This document shows, in pieces, positions 19,906 to 29,325 of a DNA stretch of 64,000 nt. Source of the stretch: Prorocentrum cordatum (Eukaryota; Sar; Dinophyceae; Prorocentrales; Prorocentraceae). The position numbers and the translations under genes were made by a program. The stretch spans positions 28,501-92,500 of the forward strand of contig CAUYUJ010019895.1 of NCBI GenBank assembly GCA_963575745.1. Direction: 5' to 3'. Under the pieces are notes generated by a model. It was not told where the DNA came from. It was given only the letters and a program-made list of their open reading frames with translations, and made no database searches. Positions within the stretch are counted from its first letter, which is position 1. Every line of letters begins with the position of its first letter.

Positions 19906-20310
19906 GAGGAGGGACGAGTAGAGTACGAGGCAGCGAAGGAAAGGGAAGCATAGGAACTGGGGGCGACATGGGATGGGGGAGGAGCAGGAAGATGGGGAGG
20001 GAGGGCAGGGACGAGAGTGAGGGAGGGAATGAGGGGAACAAGGGATGGTTGGAGAGTGGCAGGGCATGGGGGTGCAGGTGCGAAAGGGATGGGGCCACGT
20101 GGTGGAGTAAAAGGGAGGGAGGAGGGAGGCAGGAGGGAGGGAGGGAGGGAAGGGAAGGGAGGGAAGGGAGGGAGGGGAGGGAGGGAGAGATGGGGGCTGG
20201 AGAGGGGGGCGGTCGGGAGGGAGGTCAGGAGAGCAGCGCAGCGCGGCACATGTAGAGAGAGAGAGAGAGGCAGAGAAAGAGAGAAAGAGAGAGAGATAGG
20301 CAGGGCAGGA
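19906..20310. repeat. Purine-rich (GGA/GGGA)n and (GA)n tract
   Basis: Degenerate GGGA/GGA repeats to 20225, then GAGAGAGA to about 20300. Confidence 0.8.
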
Positions 20311-20375
20311 GCGCGTGCCGCATCCGCGCCGCCTTCCGCTGCAGCGCCAGGTGGGCCGATCCGCGGGCCCAGGCG

Positions 20376-20510
20376 ATGGGGGTGCTGGGGCCGCTCTGGC
20401 ACTGGGCCGGCGAGCGTGGCGCTGTGGTCCTCCCGGGCCTGCTTGCCTGGCTGGTCGTCCTGCTGGTGACCTTCGACCTCTACTCGGTGCGCACGGAGGA
20501 TCGCCCGGGA
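20376..20510 (+). CDS. Candidate host exon, N-terminal with one membrane segment
   Basis: ATG 20376 opens MGVLGPLWHWAGERGAVVLP and then a hydrophobic stretch GLLAWLVVLLVTFDLYS, reading like a signal anchor. A possible GT donor at 20487 would give a 111-bp exon; the frame otherwise continues to TIR element P3, whose insertion starts at 20525. No homologue is known to me. It may be a real exon or a chance frame; no splice evidence beyond dinucleotides. Confidence 0.3.
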
Positions 20511-20524
20511 CGGGGCTCCTCCCT

Positions 20525-20769
20525 GGAGGGTTTCTCCGAAGGGCTTAGGCGACCCGTCCTCCTCCTCCTCCTCCTCCTCCTCCTCCTCCTCCTCCTCCGC
20601 CTCCTCCTCCTCCTCCTCCCTCCTCCTCCTCCTCCTCCTCCTCCTCCGCCTCCTCCTTCTCCTCCTCCTCCTCCTCCTCCTCCTCCCTCCTCCGCCTCCT
20701 CCTCCTCCTCCTCCTCCTCCTCCTCCTCCTCCTCCTCGGGTCGCCTACGTCCCCGGGGGAAGCCGTGCA
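20525..20769. mobile_element. TIR element P, copy P3, empty and complete
   Basis: 245 bp: left TIR GGAGGGTTTCTCCGAAGGGC...GGCGACCCG, about 178 bp of (TCC)n, right TIR CGGGTCGCCTACG...GAAGCCGTGCA. The TIRs are 32 bp with 24 matches. CTCCTCCCT at 20516-20524 and 20770-20778 may be a 9-bp target duplication. This copy shows the structure of P before insertions. Confidence 0.8.
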
Positions 20770-20805
20770 CTCCTCCCTCCCTCGCACTGCCTCGCGAGCG
20801 GCGAA

Positions 20806-20985
20806 CATATACTGTCCGCATCCGCGCCCTCGCGTGCTGGACTCCAGGGCGCGATCCCGCGGATGCGCGGTCGTACGGATGCGCTCCGCGCGCGGCATCC
20901 CCGAGGCGCTGTTCAGATGATCCGCGGGCAGCCGCGGCCCAGGCGCCCTGCTCGCGAGGCCGCCGGTATACGGAAGCATGTGTTT
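20806..20985. mobile_element. Palindromic element H3, copy a
   Basis: ACATATACTGTCCGCATCCGCG on the left is loosely inverted against CGCCGGTATACGGAAGCATGT on the right. The interior shares CTCCAGGGCGCGATCCCGCG with copy b at 30.85 kb. Confidence 0.55.
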
Positions 20986-21049
20986 CGTGCGCGATTGCCC
21001 CTGCGGCGCTTTGCTCCGAGAGGGGCCGGTTGAGATAGCGGTAGTTTTA

Positions 21050-21165
21050 CGACGGGCTTTACAGGAGGAATATCCCAAACCAGTTTCAGCAAATTGTCTG
21101 GGACGACGCTTCTGTGTGTTCCATCATTTTGGGGTGTATGTTTTGCTACACTTCGTCCAACATCC
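21050..21165. mobile_element. MITE-like element M1, copy a (decayed)
   Basis: Contains TACAGGAGGAATATCCC and GTCTGGGACGACG, both landmarks of M1; the left terminus is degraded (ACGACGGGCTT). Confidence 0.45.
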
Positions 21166-21999
21166 GCCTGCAGGAGGACATGCTCGACCTAACGGATCCC
21201 AGTGCGTTTGGGCCCAGTGAGGGGTCGGGGGGCCGATGCGAGCTGCCGTGCCCCAGCCCGCCCTGCGAGCAGCCGCTTGGAACGAGCAGCTCTCGGGCTC
21301 CAGCGCCTCGCTCTGCTCTGGGGCGCCAGGACTGAGACTCGACTGCTGATGCAGCTCCCTCTCTTCTCCGCCCTCCCTCGCTTCGCCTCGTATCGTCGCG
21401 CTGATGCTGTTGGTGTTGTCGCCCTTGCTTCTATTCATGTTAATGATGCTTGTCGTTCTCGTCCTTGTTCACTTTCTCGTCCTCTATCTCGTCACGGTCC
21501 TGCTCCTCCTACCCCCTCACCCTATTCTATTTTCCTTCTGGTTTAACTGCTGCTCGTTTGTCGCCGTTCTGTTCGCCCTCCTCCCACCTCCTCGCGAACC
21601 GGAGTGTGGTGATTGAGCGCAGGATGAGTGGGTGCGCGGAGAGAAGCCTTGAGCCCAATGTTTGAGCGCAAGGTCACGGATGATGTAATACGAGCAAGAA
21701 TCGGTCAGATCTGCAGTGCACCACAGGCTATGCGAGCAGCAATGCACAGATCTGCAGGGCAAGAGCAAGCTCCTTCGCAACATGCACTGCACCGACAATC
21801 CTCGGCGCCGAATGAGCAAGATCTGCTTCTGGTCACCGCAGGTGGCGCCACGGGCACCACGTCCTCCCTGAATGTCCTCAAACCTCTTGCGGGAGCCCCA
21901 GCTCAAACAATAAGGCGCCGAGCTGGAAAAATGCAGCGCAAACAGGACCGCAACGCAATGTTTGCCAATGCAGACCCCAAACAGTGATTTTGTCACTGT
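21166..21999. other. No gene recognised
   Basis: Pyrimidine-rich at 21400-21600; otherwise unique-looking. Frames here show no family resemblance. Confidence 0.4.
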
Positions 22000-22350
22000 G
22001 CATGCGCCAACTATGTGTTGGAAGCGATGAGGTACAAGCTATATGGTCGTTGCAATGTGGTGCAATGCGTGTGGTGGAAGCCATGTGGTGGAAGCTTTGT
22101 TGAACCAGTGTGGTGCAACCTATGGTTTGCAAGCTACGTAGTGGAAGCAGTGTGGTGCAAGCTATGTGATGCAGGATGCATCGTGCAACCCATGCTGTGT
22201 AAGCTACGTGCGTGCAATGTGCGTGGTGGAGGCCATATGGTTCAATCATGCTGCAACCTGTCGGGCGCAAGCAATGTGCGACAGTCTATATATATATATA
22301 TATATCATATATAATATGGTGCTAGCTTGGTGGTGCAAGCCACGTGGTGC
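22000..22350. repeat. Degenerate ~20-bp minisatellite plus (TA)n
   Basis: Units of the type GTGGTGCAAGCTATGTGGTG run through the stretch; (TA)n occupies about 22288-22305. The TA run is not a credible TATA box since nothing coding follows. Confidence 0.65.
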
Positions 22351-22760
22351 GGGCTGTGCTGTGCAACCTACACGGGGCCCCACGATGGCGCCCATGGGCG
22401 GCAATTGGGCGAGACCTTGGCGGTCCCACCCATCGCACTGCTCCGCCCACGAGGCGCCCACGACGGGCCCACCGGGCGATGCCTCGGCGGACCCACCTGG
22501 TGTACGGGCTACCCACGAGGCGCCCACGACGGGGCACCACCCGGGCGCCGGGTGAAACCCCTGGCGGACCCGGCTGGTGCACGGGCAGCCCGCGAGGTGC
22601 CCACGCGACGGGCAGCCAGCCGGACACCAGGCGAAGCTGTGGCAGACCCACGCAAAGAGGCGCCGGCGCCCACGACCCGCCACCAAGCTGGCACCAGGCA
22701 AAACTTCGGGGGGCCCGTCCAACCCTGGGCAACCCAAGCAAGAACCCTTAGATAAGTGCG
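22351..22760. repeat. GC-rich degenerate tandem repeat, 60-80-bp units
   Basis: CACGAGGCGCCCACGACGGG recurs at about 22448 and 22509, with CGCGAGGTGCCCACGCGACG at 22590; GGCGGACCCACCTGGTG-like pieces alternate with these. Confidence 0.55.
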
Positions 22761-23860
22761 CGCGTCCTCTTGGAGGAAAAACCATCAAGAGCAATGGCGC
22801 TGCTGGTCATCCTCGTCGTTGGCGCTCTGGGCACTCCACCCTCCTTGAAAGTCCTCCAACGTCTCCCAGCCCACTCTTTTTCGGCAGCGCCTGCGGACGC
22901 AGGCGCGAGGGCCGGTACCTAGCCCTCCCGAGTTTAGAAGAAGACAGCTATCGACGTATACTGAAACCAGCTTCCCTGTTACCAGCGGTATCAACCTGTT
23001 TGCCTGGTCCGTTGTGGCGAGGCTCAGGCTCGCTTCGCTGACCGTCGATGCGTTCGCCGCGTGTTTAGCTCGGTTCTGCGCAAACACCCCTAGGTGAAGC
23101 AGGTTCCTGCGTCCGTCGTACCGTATTCAAGGAAAGCTCTCCTCCTCATTTTCTCTTATCCTCTTATCTCAATCATACTCAGCATCTTCCTCCTCGTGCC
23201 TCTTCCCTCTCCATTCCCGCCTCACCCCCTTCTGACCGCGCTGTTACCCCCCTTCCTTCCCTCGCGGTCACCCCGCTCCGCCTCCTGATCATAGTTTGGT
23301 GATTGCCATCCTCCCTCCATGCACCCCCCTCGCCGCCTCTCTCTGTTGTCTCCCGCTTTGCTTCTCTGGAGGCCACCGGGGGCCTCTAGAGACTTCTTGT
23401 CTGCAGAACTCCCCAGGCCTGGAAGTCGCACCGCGCAGAAGTGGCCGTCAGCCCTCTCGGGCGCCTGCGGGAACCTGCAACGCGGCGTTTTTCGGGACGC
23501 CGTTCCGAAGGCGATGCTTCAAGGCTGTCTCCACGCCGCCGCGCAACTTCCACCAGACCTACAGTCGGGGCGCTGAGGAAGGAACCCTTTCCGTTTGGGA
23601 GGGGCTCCGTGTTCCCCCGTTGTTGTACAGTCTACCTTGGGTTTTCCTCTGGTTCTCGGTGGGGAATCGAAGTTAAACTTATGGGAAAAAGGGGCCTCGT
23701 TCCTTAATTATCGGTCCTTAGGTCAACGCCCCAAGTGTACATGGACAGTGTAGCTGCCGCCGGCGAGCCTGCAGGCCACCTCCACAGCGGTCGCCACGCT
23801 GGTGGCCAGGCCGTCGGCCAGGCCGGCGCCCTGCGGGGCTGACGAGCACGTCTGTGCCGC
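22761..23860. other. No gene recognised
   Basis: Includes a pyrimidine-rich portion at 23135-23350. Several short frames, none with a recognisable domain. Confidence 0.4.
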
Positions 23861-24100
23861 TGCACTTTTGGCAGGCGGATCTCTCAAGCTCTCCGCCGCC
23901 TCTGGCGGTGTGCGTGCGCTGCCAGCAGGAGCGCAGCAGAGCCACTTTTGGTAGGTGGATCTCTCAAGCTCTCCGCCGCCTCTGGCGGTGTGCGTGCGCT
24001 GCGAGCAGGAACGCAGCAGAGCCACTTTTGGTAGGTGGATCTCTCAAGCTCTTCGCCGCCTCTGACGGTGTGCGCTGCGGGCGTGGCGGTGTGCTGCTCG
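23861..24100. repeat. 80-bp tandem repeat, three units
   Basis: GGTGGATCTCTCAAGCTC begins near 23876, 23956 and 24036, an exact 80-bp period; each unit includes CCGCCTCTGGCGGTGTGCG and GCAGCAGAGCCACTTTTGG. Confidence 0.85.
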
Positions 24101-24217
24101 CCCCGTGCCCTGGGAGCCCTGCGGAGAGGAAGCCTCCGGAGGCCCCCGGGTGGCCTCCAGAGACGCAGAGCGGGGGGCCAGGACAGCTGCGGCGGGGGGG
24201 GCGGCGCGTTTCGAGAA

Positions 24218-24366
24218 AGGGTTTGATGGGTTTGTTTTCCACCACCACCACCACAATAAGGCAGAAGGGGACGGGGTCCTCCTCCCCCTCCTCTTCCTCC
24301 TCCTCCTCCTCCTCCTCCTCCAACTTATGGTGGTGTTGGCGGAAGACAGGCCCATCAGGGTTGCCA
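24218..24366. mobile_element. TIR element Q, copy Q1, with (TCC)n core
   Basis: The left end GATGGGTTTGTTTTCCACCA...ATAAGGCAGAAG is the inverted match of the right end CAACTTATGGTGGTG...GACAGGCCCATC. (TCC)n fills the centre. The TIR sequence is unrelated to P, but the architecture is the same. Confidence 0.6.
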
Positions 24367-24379
24367 CCACCCTGATTAT

Positions 24380-24889
24380 TATGAGGGGCAGGAGCGGGGT
24401 GACCGCGAGGGAGGGGGAGTATCGGCGCGAGCAAGTACCGGGGGAGGAGGGGGAGGAGTGGCGGAGGAGGAGGCGCCATGTTATGAGAGAGGAGCATCCC
24501 CATTATCCTGCCGCCCCGCTGCGTCCACGGCGCTCCAGGCCAATGATCTACCTGATGCCCCATACCCTTCCCCCCAAACAGCATCGCGATTTACACCCCA
24601 AGCCCACAACCTTAAGCACGACCTCGAGCCAAGGCTTCTAAGCCGAAGCGACACCCTAAATGATTACTCGTTTGATATGTAGCTACATTTTCTTGTCCGG
24701 TTGAGACTTAGCGTCCCGCCGCGTGCTACGCGGCTGACGGCCAGATTGTCCTTCCTGGCTCTCTTCGTCCCCGGCTCGATGCTTCCCCTCCGCCACCCTC
24801 CGCTTGGCCTGCACCCTCCAGCTGCCCCTGCTGCTGGTTCTCCTCCCTCTTCTCACTCCACTCCTCCTCGCCGCCCCCGCTCGGGATGA
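24380..24889. other. No gene recognised
   Basis: Purine-rich to 24480, then unique-looking sequence. Confidence 0.35.
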
Positions 24890-25095
24890 CCGACATGGGT
24901 ACGGAAAGAATGGGTACAAAGACCGACAGTAGTTCCTGTTCATTCTGAACCGGACTCGCTGTCCGCGCCGCCGCGGCCTGCGCCCATCTGAGACAGAAGG
25001 CCGCCTGCCCAACAGCGGCCGCTGATGGTTTGTGACAACCTTTGTTGTTGGGCATTGTACCCCCTTTTCCCGTACCCCTTGCGGGCGTCCGAAGC
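24890..25095. repeat. Dispersed repeat S, copy 1
   Basis: Shares GGGTACGGAAAGAAT, CCGACAGTAGTTCCT and ACCGGACTCGCTGTC-like blocks, and GCCGCCTGCCCAA, with 36320-36505. It ends in CCGTACCCCTTGCGGGCGTCC, resembling the right end of M1. Confidence 0.5.
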
Positions 25096-25355
25096 ATACA
25101 GCGTGCCCCCTGTCGCCATCCCGCCGGAGCAGTCGCCCTCTGCCCAGCCGCCGACGCCAAAGGTGTGTCCCTGTGCGGGCCGCGGCCCTGCTCGGCCCCG
25201 GCCCCTCCGCCGCTCCTCGTGCGTGCCCTGGCCCCCGCTGCGTGTGCGCCGGTCCCTCGGGCCCTCGTCGGCCCCTCCTCGTCACCGGCTGCAGTGTGCC
25301 CGGGAGTCAGCGCTCGACTCGCAACCGCGGCCAACACAAATGCATCCAGGGTTAA

Positions 25356-25482
25356 GTCGGGCCTGTCCCTCTACAGGAGGAATATTCCAGAATAGTCAAT
25401 AAACGGGGACGACTTTGCGACTATTCTTGGCAATTTTTTGCTCTGCTTTCCGTGCCCCTTTCGGGCTGTCCAAGCCCGCCGC
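25356..25482. mobile_element. MITE-like element M1, copy b
   Basis: Left end GTCGGGCCTGTCCCTCTACA, preceded by TTAA; interior GGGGACGAC. The right end CCCCTTTCGGGCTGTCCAAG is diverged. Confidence 0.6.
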
Positions 25483-25664
25483 CGCGCACGCGGGCGCCGC
25501 GGCCTCCCGCCGCGGCCCCCCCCCCCGGCGGCCGTGCGAGCGGCCGCCTGCGAGCGCCCGCCGGCTCCGCGGCCCGACGCCGCCCAGCAGGGCGCGCGGC
25601 GCGGGGCCGCGCGGCCGGGCCGCTTGCGACCCGCGCCGTCCGCCCTCGGGCCCTCGAGCCCTCC

Positions 25665-25895
25665 TCGTGTTCGACCTCCTCCCAAATCCACTCCTCCTCC
25701 TCCTCCCTCCTCCTCCTCCTCCTCCTCCTCCTCCTCCTCCTCCTCCTCCTCCTCCTCCTCCTCCTCCTCCTCCTCTCCTCCTCCTCCTCCTCCTCCTCCT
25801 CCCCTCCTCCTCTCTCCTCTCTCCTCCTCCTCCTCCTCCTCCTCCGCCTCCTCCTCCTCCTCCGCCTCCTCCTCTTCGCGTTCGACCTCATCCTC
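25665..25895. repeat. (TCC)n bracketed by 18-bp direct repeats
   Basis: TCGTGTTCGACCTCCTCC before and TCGCGTTCGACCTCATCC after about 190 bp of (TCC)n: 16 of 18 bases agree. Confidence 0.65.
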
Positions 25896-26049
25896 CGGCT
25901 GCGTCTGTCCTGCTCCTGGTCGCCCTTCTGCGCGTCGCCTTCCCTCTACCGGCCCCGGCTTCCGCTCCGTGCGCCCTCTTCTCCGGTCCTTCTCCTCCTC
26001 CTCCGCCATCTCTTCCCAGACCTGCGGTGCCTTGCTTTCTCCATATGCC

Positions 26050-26168
26050 CCCCCCGCCGGGGAAGTCCCGACCGTTCCCCCAGGGCCGGTGTTTCATCCT
26101 GCATCGTTTCTGGACGGTCCCGGGGTTCCGACGAGGGCCACCGAGGGGCCGAAAACGGCTAGTACACT
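26050..26168 (-). repeat. Palindromic repeat DR-1, copy 4
   Basis: CCCAGGGCCGGTGTTTCATC, CGGTCCCGGGGTTCCG, GGGGCCGAAAACGGCTA. Truncated at the CGTCGTG end. Confidence 0.75.
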
Positions 26169-26258
26169 CCCGCCCTGGATTTCCGTAGCGGAGCGACAAT
26201 GTCTGGATTTCGTCTCATCCTCTCCCCCTCTGTGCTCCCTTCCTTCCCCGCCGTGGAG

Positions 26259-26357
26259 GAGCTGAGCCGGCTGACGGAGCAGAACGGCCAGCTGTTCCAG
26301 GAGCTGCAGAGGCTCACGCAGCAGCGGGCCGCCGAGGAAGCCGAGCGGTCCGCACGG
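26259..26357 (+). CDS. Candidate host exon encoding a coiled coil
   Basis: After a polypyrimidine tract (26219-26250) and an AG at 26257-26258, 99 bp (33 codons) read ELSRLTEQNGQLFQELQRL, then TQQRAAEEAERSAR, and stop at a GT (26358). Leu residues fall in heptad spacing and codons favour G/C in third position. Length and phase suit a symmetric exon. TIR element Q2 follows at once. No partner exon could be linked, so gene identity is unknown. Confidence 0.4.
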
Positions 26358-26373
26358 GTTGGGAAGTCTTCTG

Positions 26374-26588
26374 GTGGGCCAATGGGCCACCACCACTATC
26401 ATAGGTAGAACGAGGGAAAAGGGAGGATTGGGAGGCCCCCCTCGTCCTCGTCCTCCTCCCTCTCCTCCCTCTCCTCCGCCTCCTCCTCTTCCTCCTCCTC
26501 CTCCTCCTCCTCCTCCTCCTCCTCCTTCTCCTCCTCCTCCCCCTTCTTCTGCCTGTGGGTAGTGGTGGTGGAAAATCGGCACATCAGC
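26374..26588. mobile_element. TIR element Q, copy Q2, with (TCC)n core
   Basis: The left end GGGCCACCACCACTATCATA...AGAA inverts against the right end TTCTGCCTGTGGGTAGTGGT...GAAAATCG. The core is interrupted (TCC)n. The right end of Q2 is the reverse complement of the left end of Q1, confirming one family. Confidence 0.6.
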
Positions 26589-26671
26589 TTCCCCAGGCAT
26601 GCCCCGCGTCGCGAACAAATCCCGACGCGAGGTTCGGACGTGTTCGGCCTCCCCAGACCCCCCGAGCTGTG

Positions 26672-26735
26672 CAGAAATCACGACGGGATGTTTTTGTCCA
26701 TATTTTCGGCCTCTGGGGGGGGCCCTTGCAGTGGA
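26672..26735 (+). repeat. Palindromic repeat DR-1, copy 5 (left part only)
   Basis: AAATCACGACGGGATGTTTT and ATATTTTCGGCCTCTGGG, then abruptly joined to repeat G. Confidence 0.7.
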
Positions 26736-26935
26736 GACCCATTCCAAGAAACACCCTGCTTGCCGCCACTCCAGGGAGCCCTGGGTTGCTTGGGTTTCGA
26801 TTGTTGTGCTACGGACAGCGTGTCGTCCTGTCGGGTCGGGCGAAAGGGGGGGATTGGGAAAGGGGGGGTTACGAAATTTGCTGCATGCAGCTGGTTTCGG
26901 CCTCACCGAGGGGCCCATTCCTCGATACATAGCCG
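26728..26935. repeat. Dispersed repeat G, copy 1
   Basis: GTGGAGACCCATTCCAAGAA, CACCCTGCTTGCC and GGGTTTCGATTGTTGTGCTA recur at 27.0 and 39.8 kb. Confidence 0.6.
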
Positions 26936-27009
26936 CCTCCGGCGCCGGGAGGCGCCGGGAAAATCAGCTACGTGAGCTGATTCTCAAACCTCCCCTTTGC
27001 TATCCCCCC

Positions 27010-27190
27010 CTTTCGCCCGACCCGATCCTGGGTCTCAGGGTTGGGTTTCTTGGGTTTCGATTGTTGTGCTACCAAAAAGTCAATGGACGTCCTGGGGTCT
27101 CGGGGTTGGGTTTCTTCTGGGAGGCTTCTTGTGGAAGGGCCCCTACTGTACCGGGCCCCAGGCTCTTCAAATTATTCTCTGCGTGGAGCT
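27010..27190. repeat. Dispersed repeat G, copy 2
   Basis: GGGTTTCGATTGTTGTGCTA, GTCAATGGACGTCCTGGGGT, then GGCTTCTTGTGGAAGG. Confidence 0.6.
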
Positions 27191-27355
27191 CCCCTATATG
27201 TGCATCTATTCGCATGGACCTGTCCGCCGTGAATGTCTAGGCGCAAGAGCTTTCGAACATAAACGGGCTTCCGTTGTGACGGTCTGGTCATGAATCTAAT
27301 TGAGAATGAATTGGAGTATGAATGAGCCTCAGTAGTACGAGCGCGTCTCTGCGCA
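27191..27355. other. No gene recognised
   Basis: AT-richer than its flanks; nothing identified. Confidence 0.35.
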
Positions 27356-27990
27356 TGAGCCTTGGTCCTCCTGGGGCCTCCTGGGGCCTCCTGAAACCTA
27401 CTGGGGCTTCCTGGGGCCTCCAGGAGCCTCTTGGGTTCTCCTGGGGCCTCCTGGGACCTCCTAGGGGGGATTCGTGCCCCAGGAGAGGCCCAAACAGTAG
27501 CAACAGACGTACATAAAACATTGCGGATTGGAGCCACAGGAGAAGGGGGCAATGTATAGGAACACACGTAAAACACCAAAGACTCGTGCCCCAGGAGAGG
27601 CCCTACAGGAACACAAGTACACAGGAGAAGGACAATGTATAGAAACATACGTATAACCTCAAGGATTCGTGCTCCAGGTGAGGCCCAATCTATAGGAGCA
27701 TACGTAGAACACATGGGATTGGAGCCACTCCTGTTGCCTTCTGAGGCCTCCTGCTCCTGGGGCCTCTCGGGGCCTCCTGTTGCCTTCCGAGGCCTCCTGG
27801 CGCTTCCTCTGGCCTCCTGGGGCCTCCTGTGGTTTCCTGAGGCCTCCCGGAGCTTCCTGGGGCCTCCTAGAGCGTCTTGGGACATCCTGCGGCCTCTTGA
27901 GTCTTTCTGTGGCCTCCTGATGCCTCCTGGGACCTCATGTGGTCTCCTGGGGCATCCTGGAGCCTGTTGGAGCTTCCTGTGGCATACTGA
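27356..27990. repeat. Minisatellite (CCTCCTGGGG)n, split by a ~100-bp degenerate tandem repeat
   Basis: 27356-27465 and 27725-27970 are decamer-like CCTCCTGGGG/CCTCCTGTGG repeats; between them ATTCGTGCCCCAGGAGAGGC recurs at 27470, 27582 and 27665 with TATAGGAACACACGTA-like blocks. Confidence 0.7.
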
Positions 27991-28034
27991 GGAGGATCTG
28001 TGCCCACGAGTCTGGCCACCGATCGAGACATCCT

Positions 28035-28632
28035 CAAAATCTGGCCCACCTGGGGGGTGAAAATGAGCGCCTCGCTCGAGACATCCTCCAAATCTGATCC
28101 GAAAGCGAAGGATGTTGGGACAGAAGACAGGCAAACCGTGTAAGACATCCCGACGAAACGGCCGCGAACGGGACCGTGAGATAACCCCTGGCGGCTCCCC
28201 TTAGGGGGGTGAAAATGAGCGCCTCGCTCGAGACATCCTCCAAATCTGCTCCGAAAGCGAAGGATGTTGGGACAGAAAACAGGCAAACCGCTTGAGACAT
28301 CACCACAAAACGGCCGCGAACGGGACCGTGAGATGACCCCTGGCGGCTCCCCTTAGGGGTGTGACAATGAGCGCCTCGCTCGAGACATCCTCCAAATCTG
28401 CTCCGACAGCGAAGGATGTTGGGACAGAAGACAGGCAAACCGCTTGAGGCATCCCCACAAAACGGCCGCGAACGGGACCGTGAGATAACCCCTGGCGGCT
28501 CCCCTGAGGGGGGTGAAAATGAGCGCCTCGCTCGAGACATCCTCCAAATCTGCTCCGACAGCGAAGGATGTTGGGACAGAAGACAGGCAAACTGCTTGAG
28601 GCATCCCCACAAAACGGCCGCGAACGGGGCGT
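28035..28632. repeat. 152-bp tandem array, four units
   Basis: GCGCCTCGCTCGAGACATCC begins at 28067, 28219, 28371 and 28523, an exact 152-bp period. Each unit includes GCGAAGGATGTTGGGACAGA and ACGGCCGCGAACGGGACCGT. Related, more diverged units occur at 43.9-44.4 kb. Confidence 0.9.
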
Positions 28633-28790
28633 GCGTGAGTCTCAGCATGAGTAAGTCTGAGAAGGAGTAGGTCTGAGTATGAGTTGGTCTGAGTATGAGT
28701 AGTTTCGTGTGTGAGTAAGTCTGGGTATGAGTAAGTCTGAGTGTGAGTCAGTCTGTGTATGACTAAGTCTGGGTATGAGGAGGAGAGGGG
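28633..28790. repeat. Minisatellite of TGAGTATGAGTCTG type
   Basis: Degenerate 6- and 12-bp GAGTxT units; the same kind of repeat fills 44405-44790, again directly after 152-bp-type units. Confidence 0.7.
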
Positions 28791-28864
28791 AGGAGAAGGA
28801 GAAGAAGGAGGAGAAGTCGGCGGCGTCCAAGAAATAACAAGAACCCCATCTTAGGAGATGGGGA

Positions 28865-29012
28865 CAAACGAAATGAAAGCCGGTCCCGGGCAAGGGGTCC
28901 AGATCTTTGGGGGTCGACGTCGGGGGTCTGGGTCCGGGGGCCCTCGCCAGGCCCCGGGCCATAACAAAGACGGCTCGGGATGCAAAGTTGGTCTTGGGGA
29001 ACGGGTCGGGAC
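28865..29012 (+). repeat. Palindromic repeat DR-1, copy 6 (rearranged)
   Basis: GAAATGAAAGCCGGTCCCGG, GGGGTCCAGATCTTTGGG, GTCGACGTCGGGGG, then a second partial unit with GCCCTCGCCAGGCCCCGGGC and GACGGCTCGGGATG. Confidence 0.7.
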
Positions 29013-29325
29013 TTCCTGGAGCCCCGTAAATTACCAGCCTGGAACAGACACCTATGCCCATGATTGGCATCACCTGATCTCGGTGCCGATCTTATGGATC
29101 CCTTCAAATGTTGAGGGCGTGCCCATGATATTGCCATAAGTTTTGGGCCCGTCAAGCTTAGGGACAGGGATTAGCTCGAGGCTGGTAAGTATATCGAAGA
29201 CGCCTACGGCGAATCACCGCCGCCTCCTGCCTTTTTGGAAGCGCCTATGTGGCCGAACGCTGAGGCCAGACCTGCCAAGCTATCGGACCATGAGTTCCCC
29301 GAATCGGTTTGGAAAGCCTTCGGGG
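29013..29325. other. No gene recognised
   Basis: Unique-looking, lower GC; short frames without recognisable domain. Confidence 0.4.

Noticed and set aside
22288-22318. TATATATATA as a promoter
   Set aside because: It is a short dinucleotide array within a minisatellite, with no gene after it; TATA boxes are not typical of dinoflagellate promoters.
28035-28632. CRISPR-like direct repeats
   Set aside because: Units are whole 152-bp repeats with no unique spacers. The same holds for the arrays at 23.9, 33.6, 37.3 and 38.8 kb.
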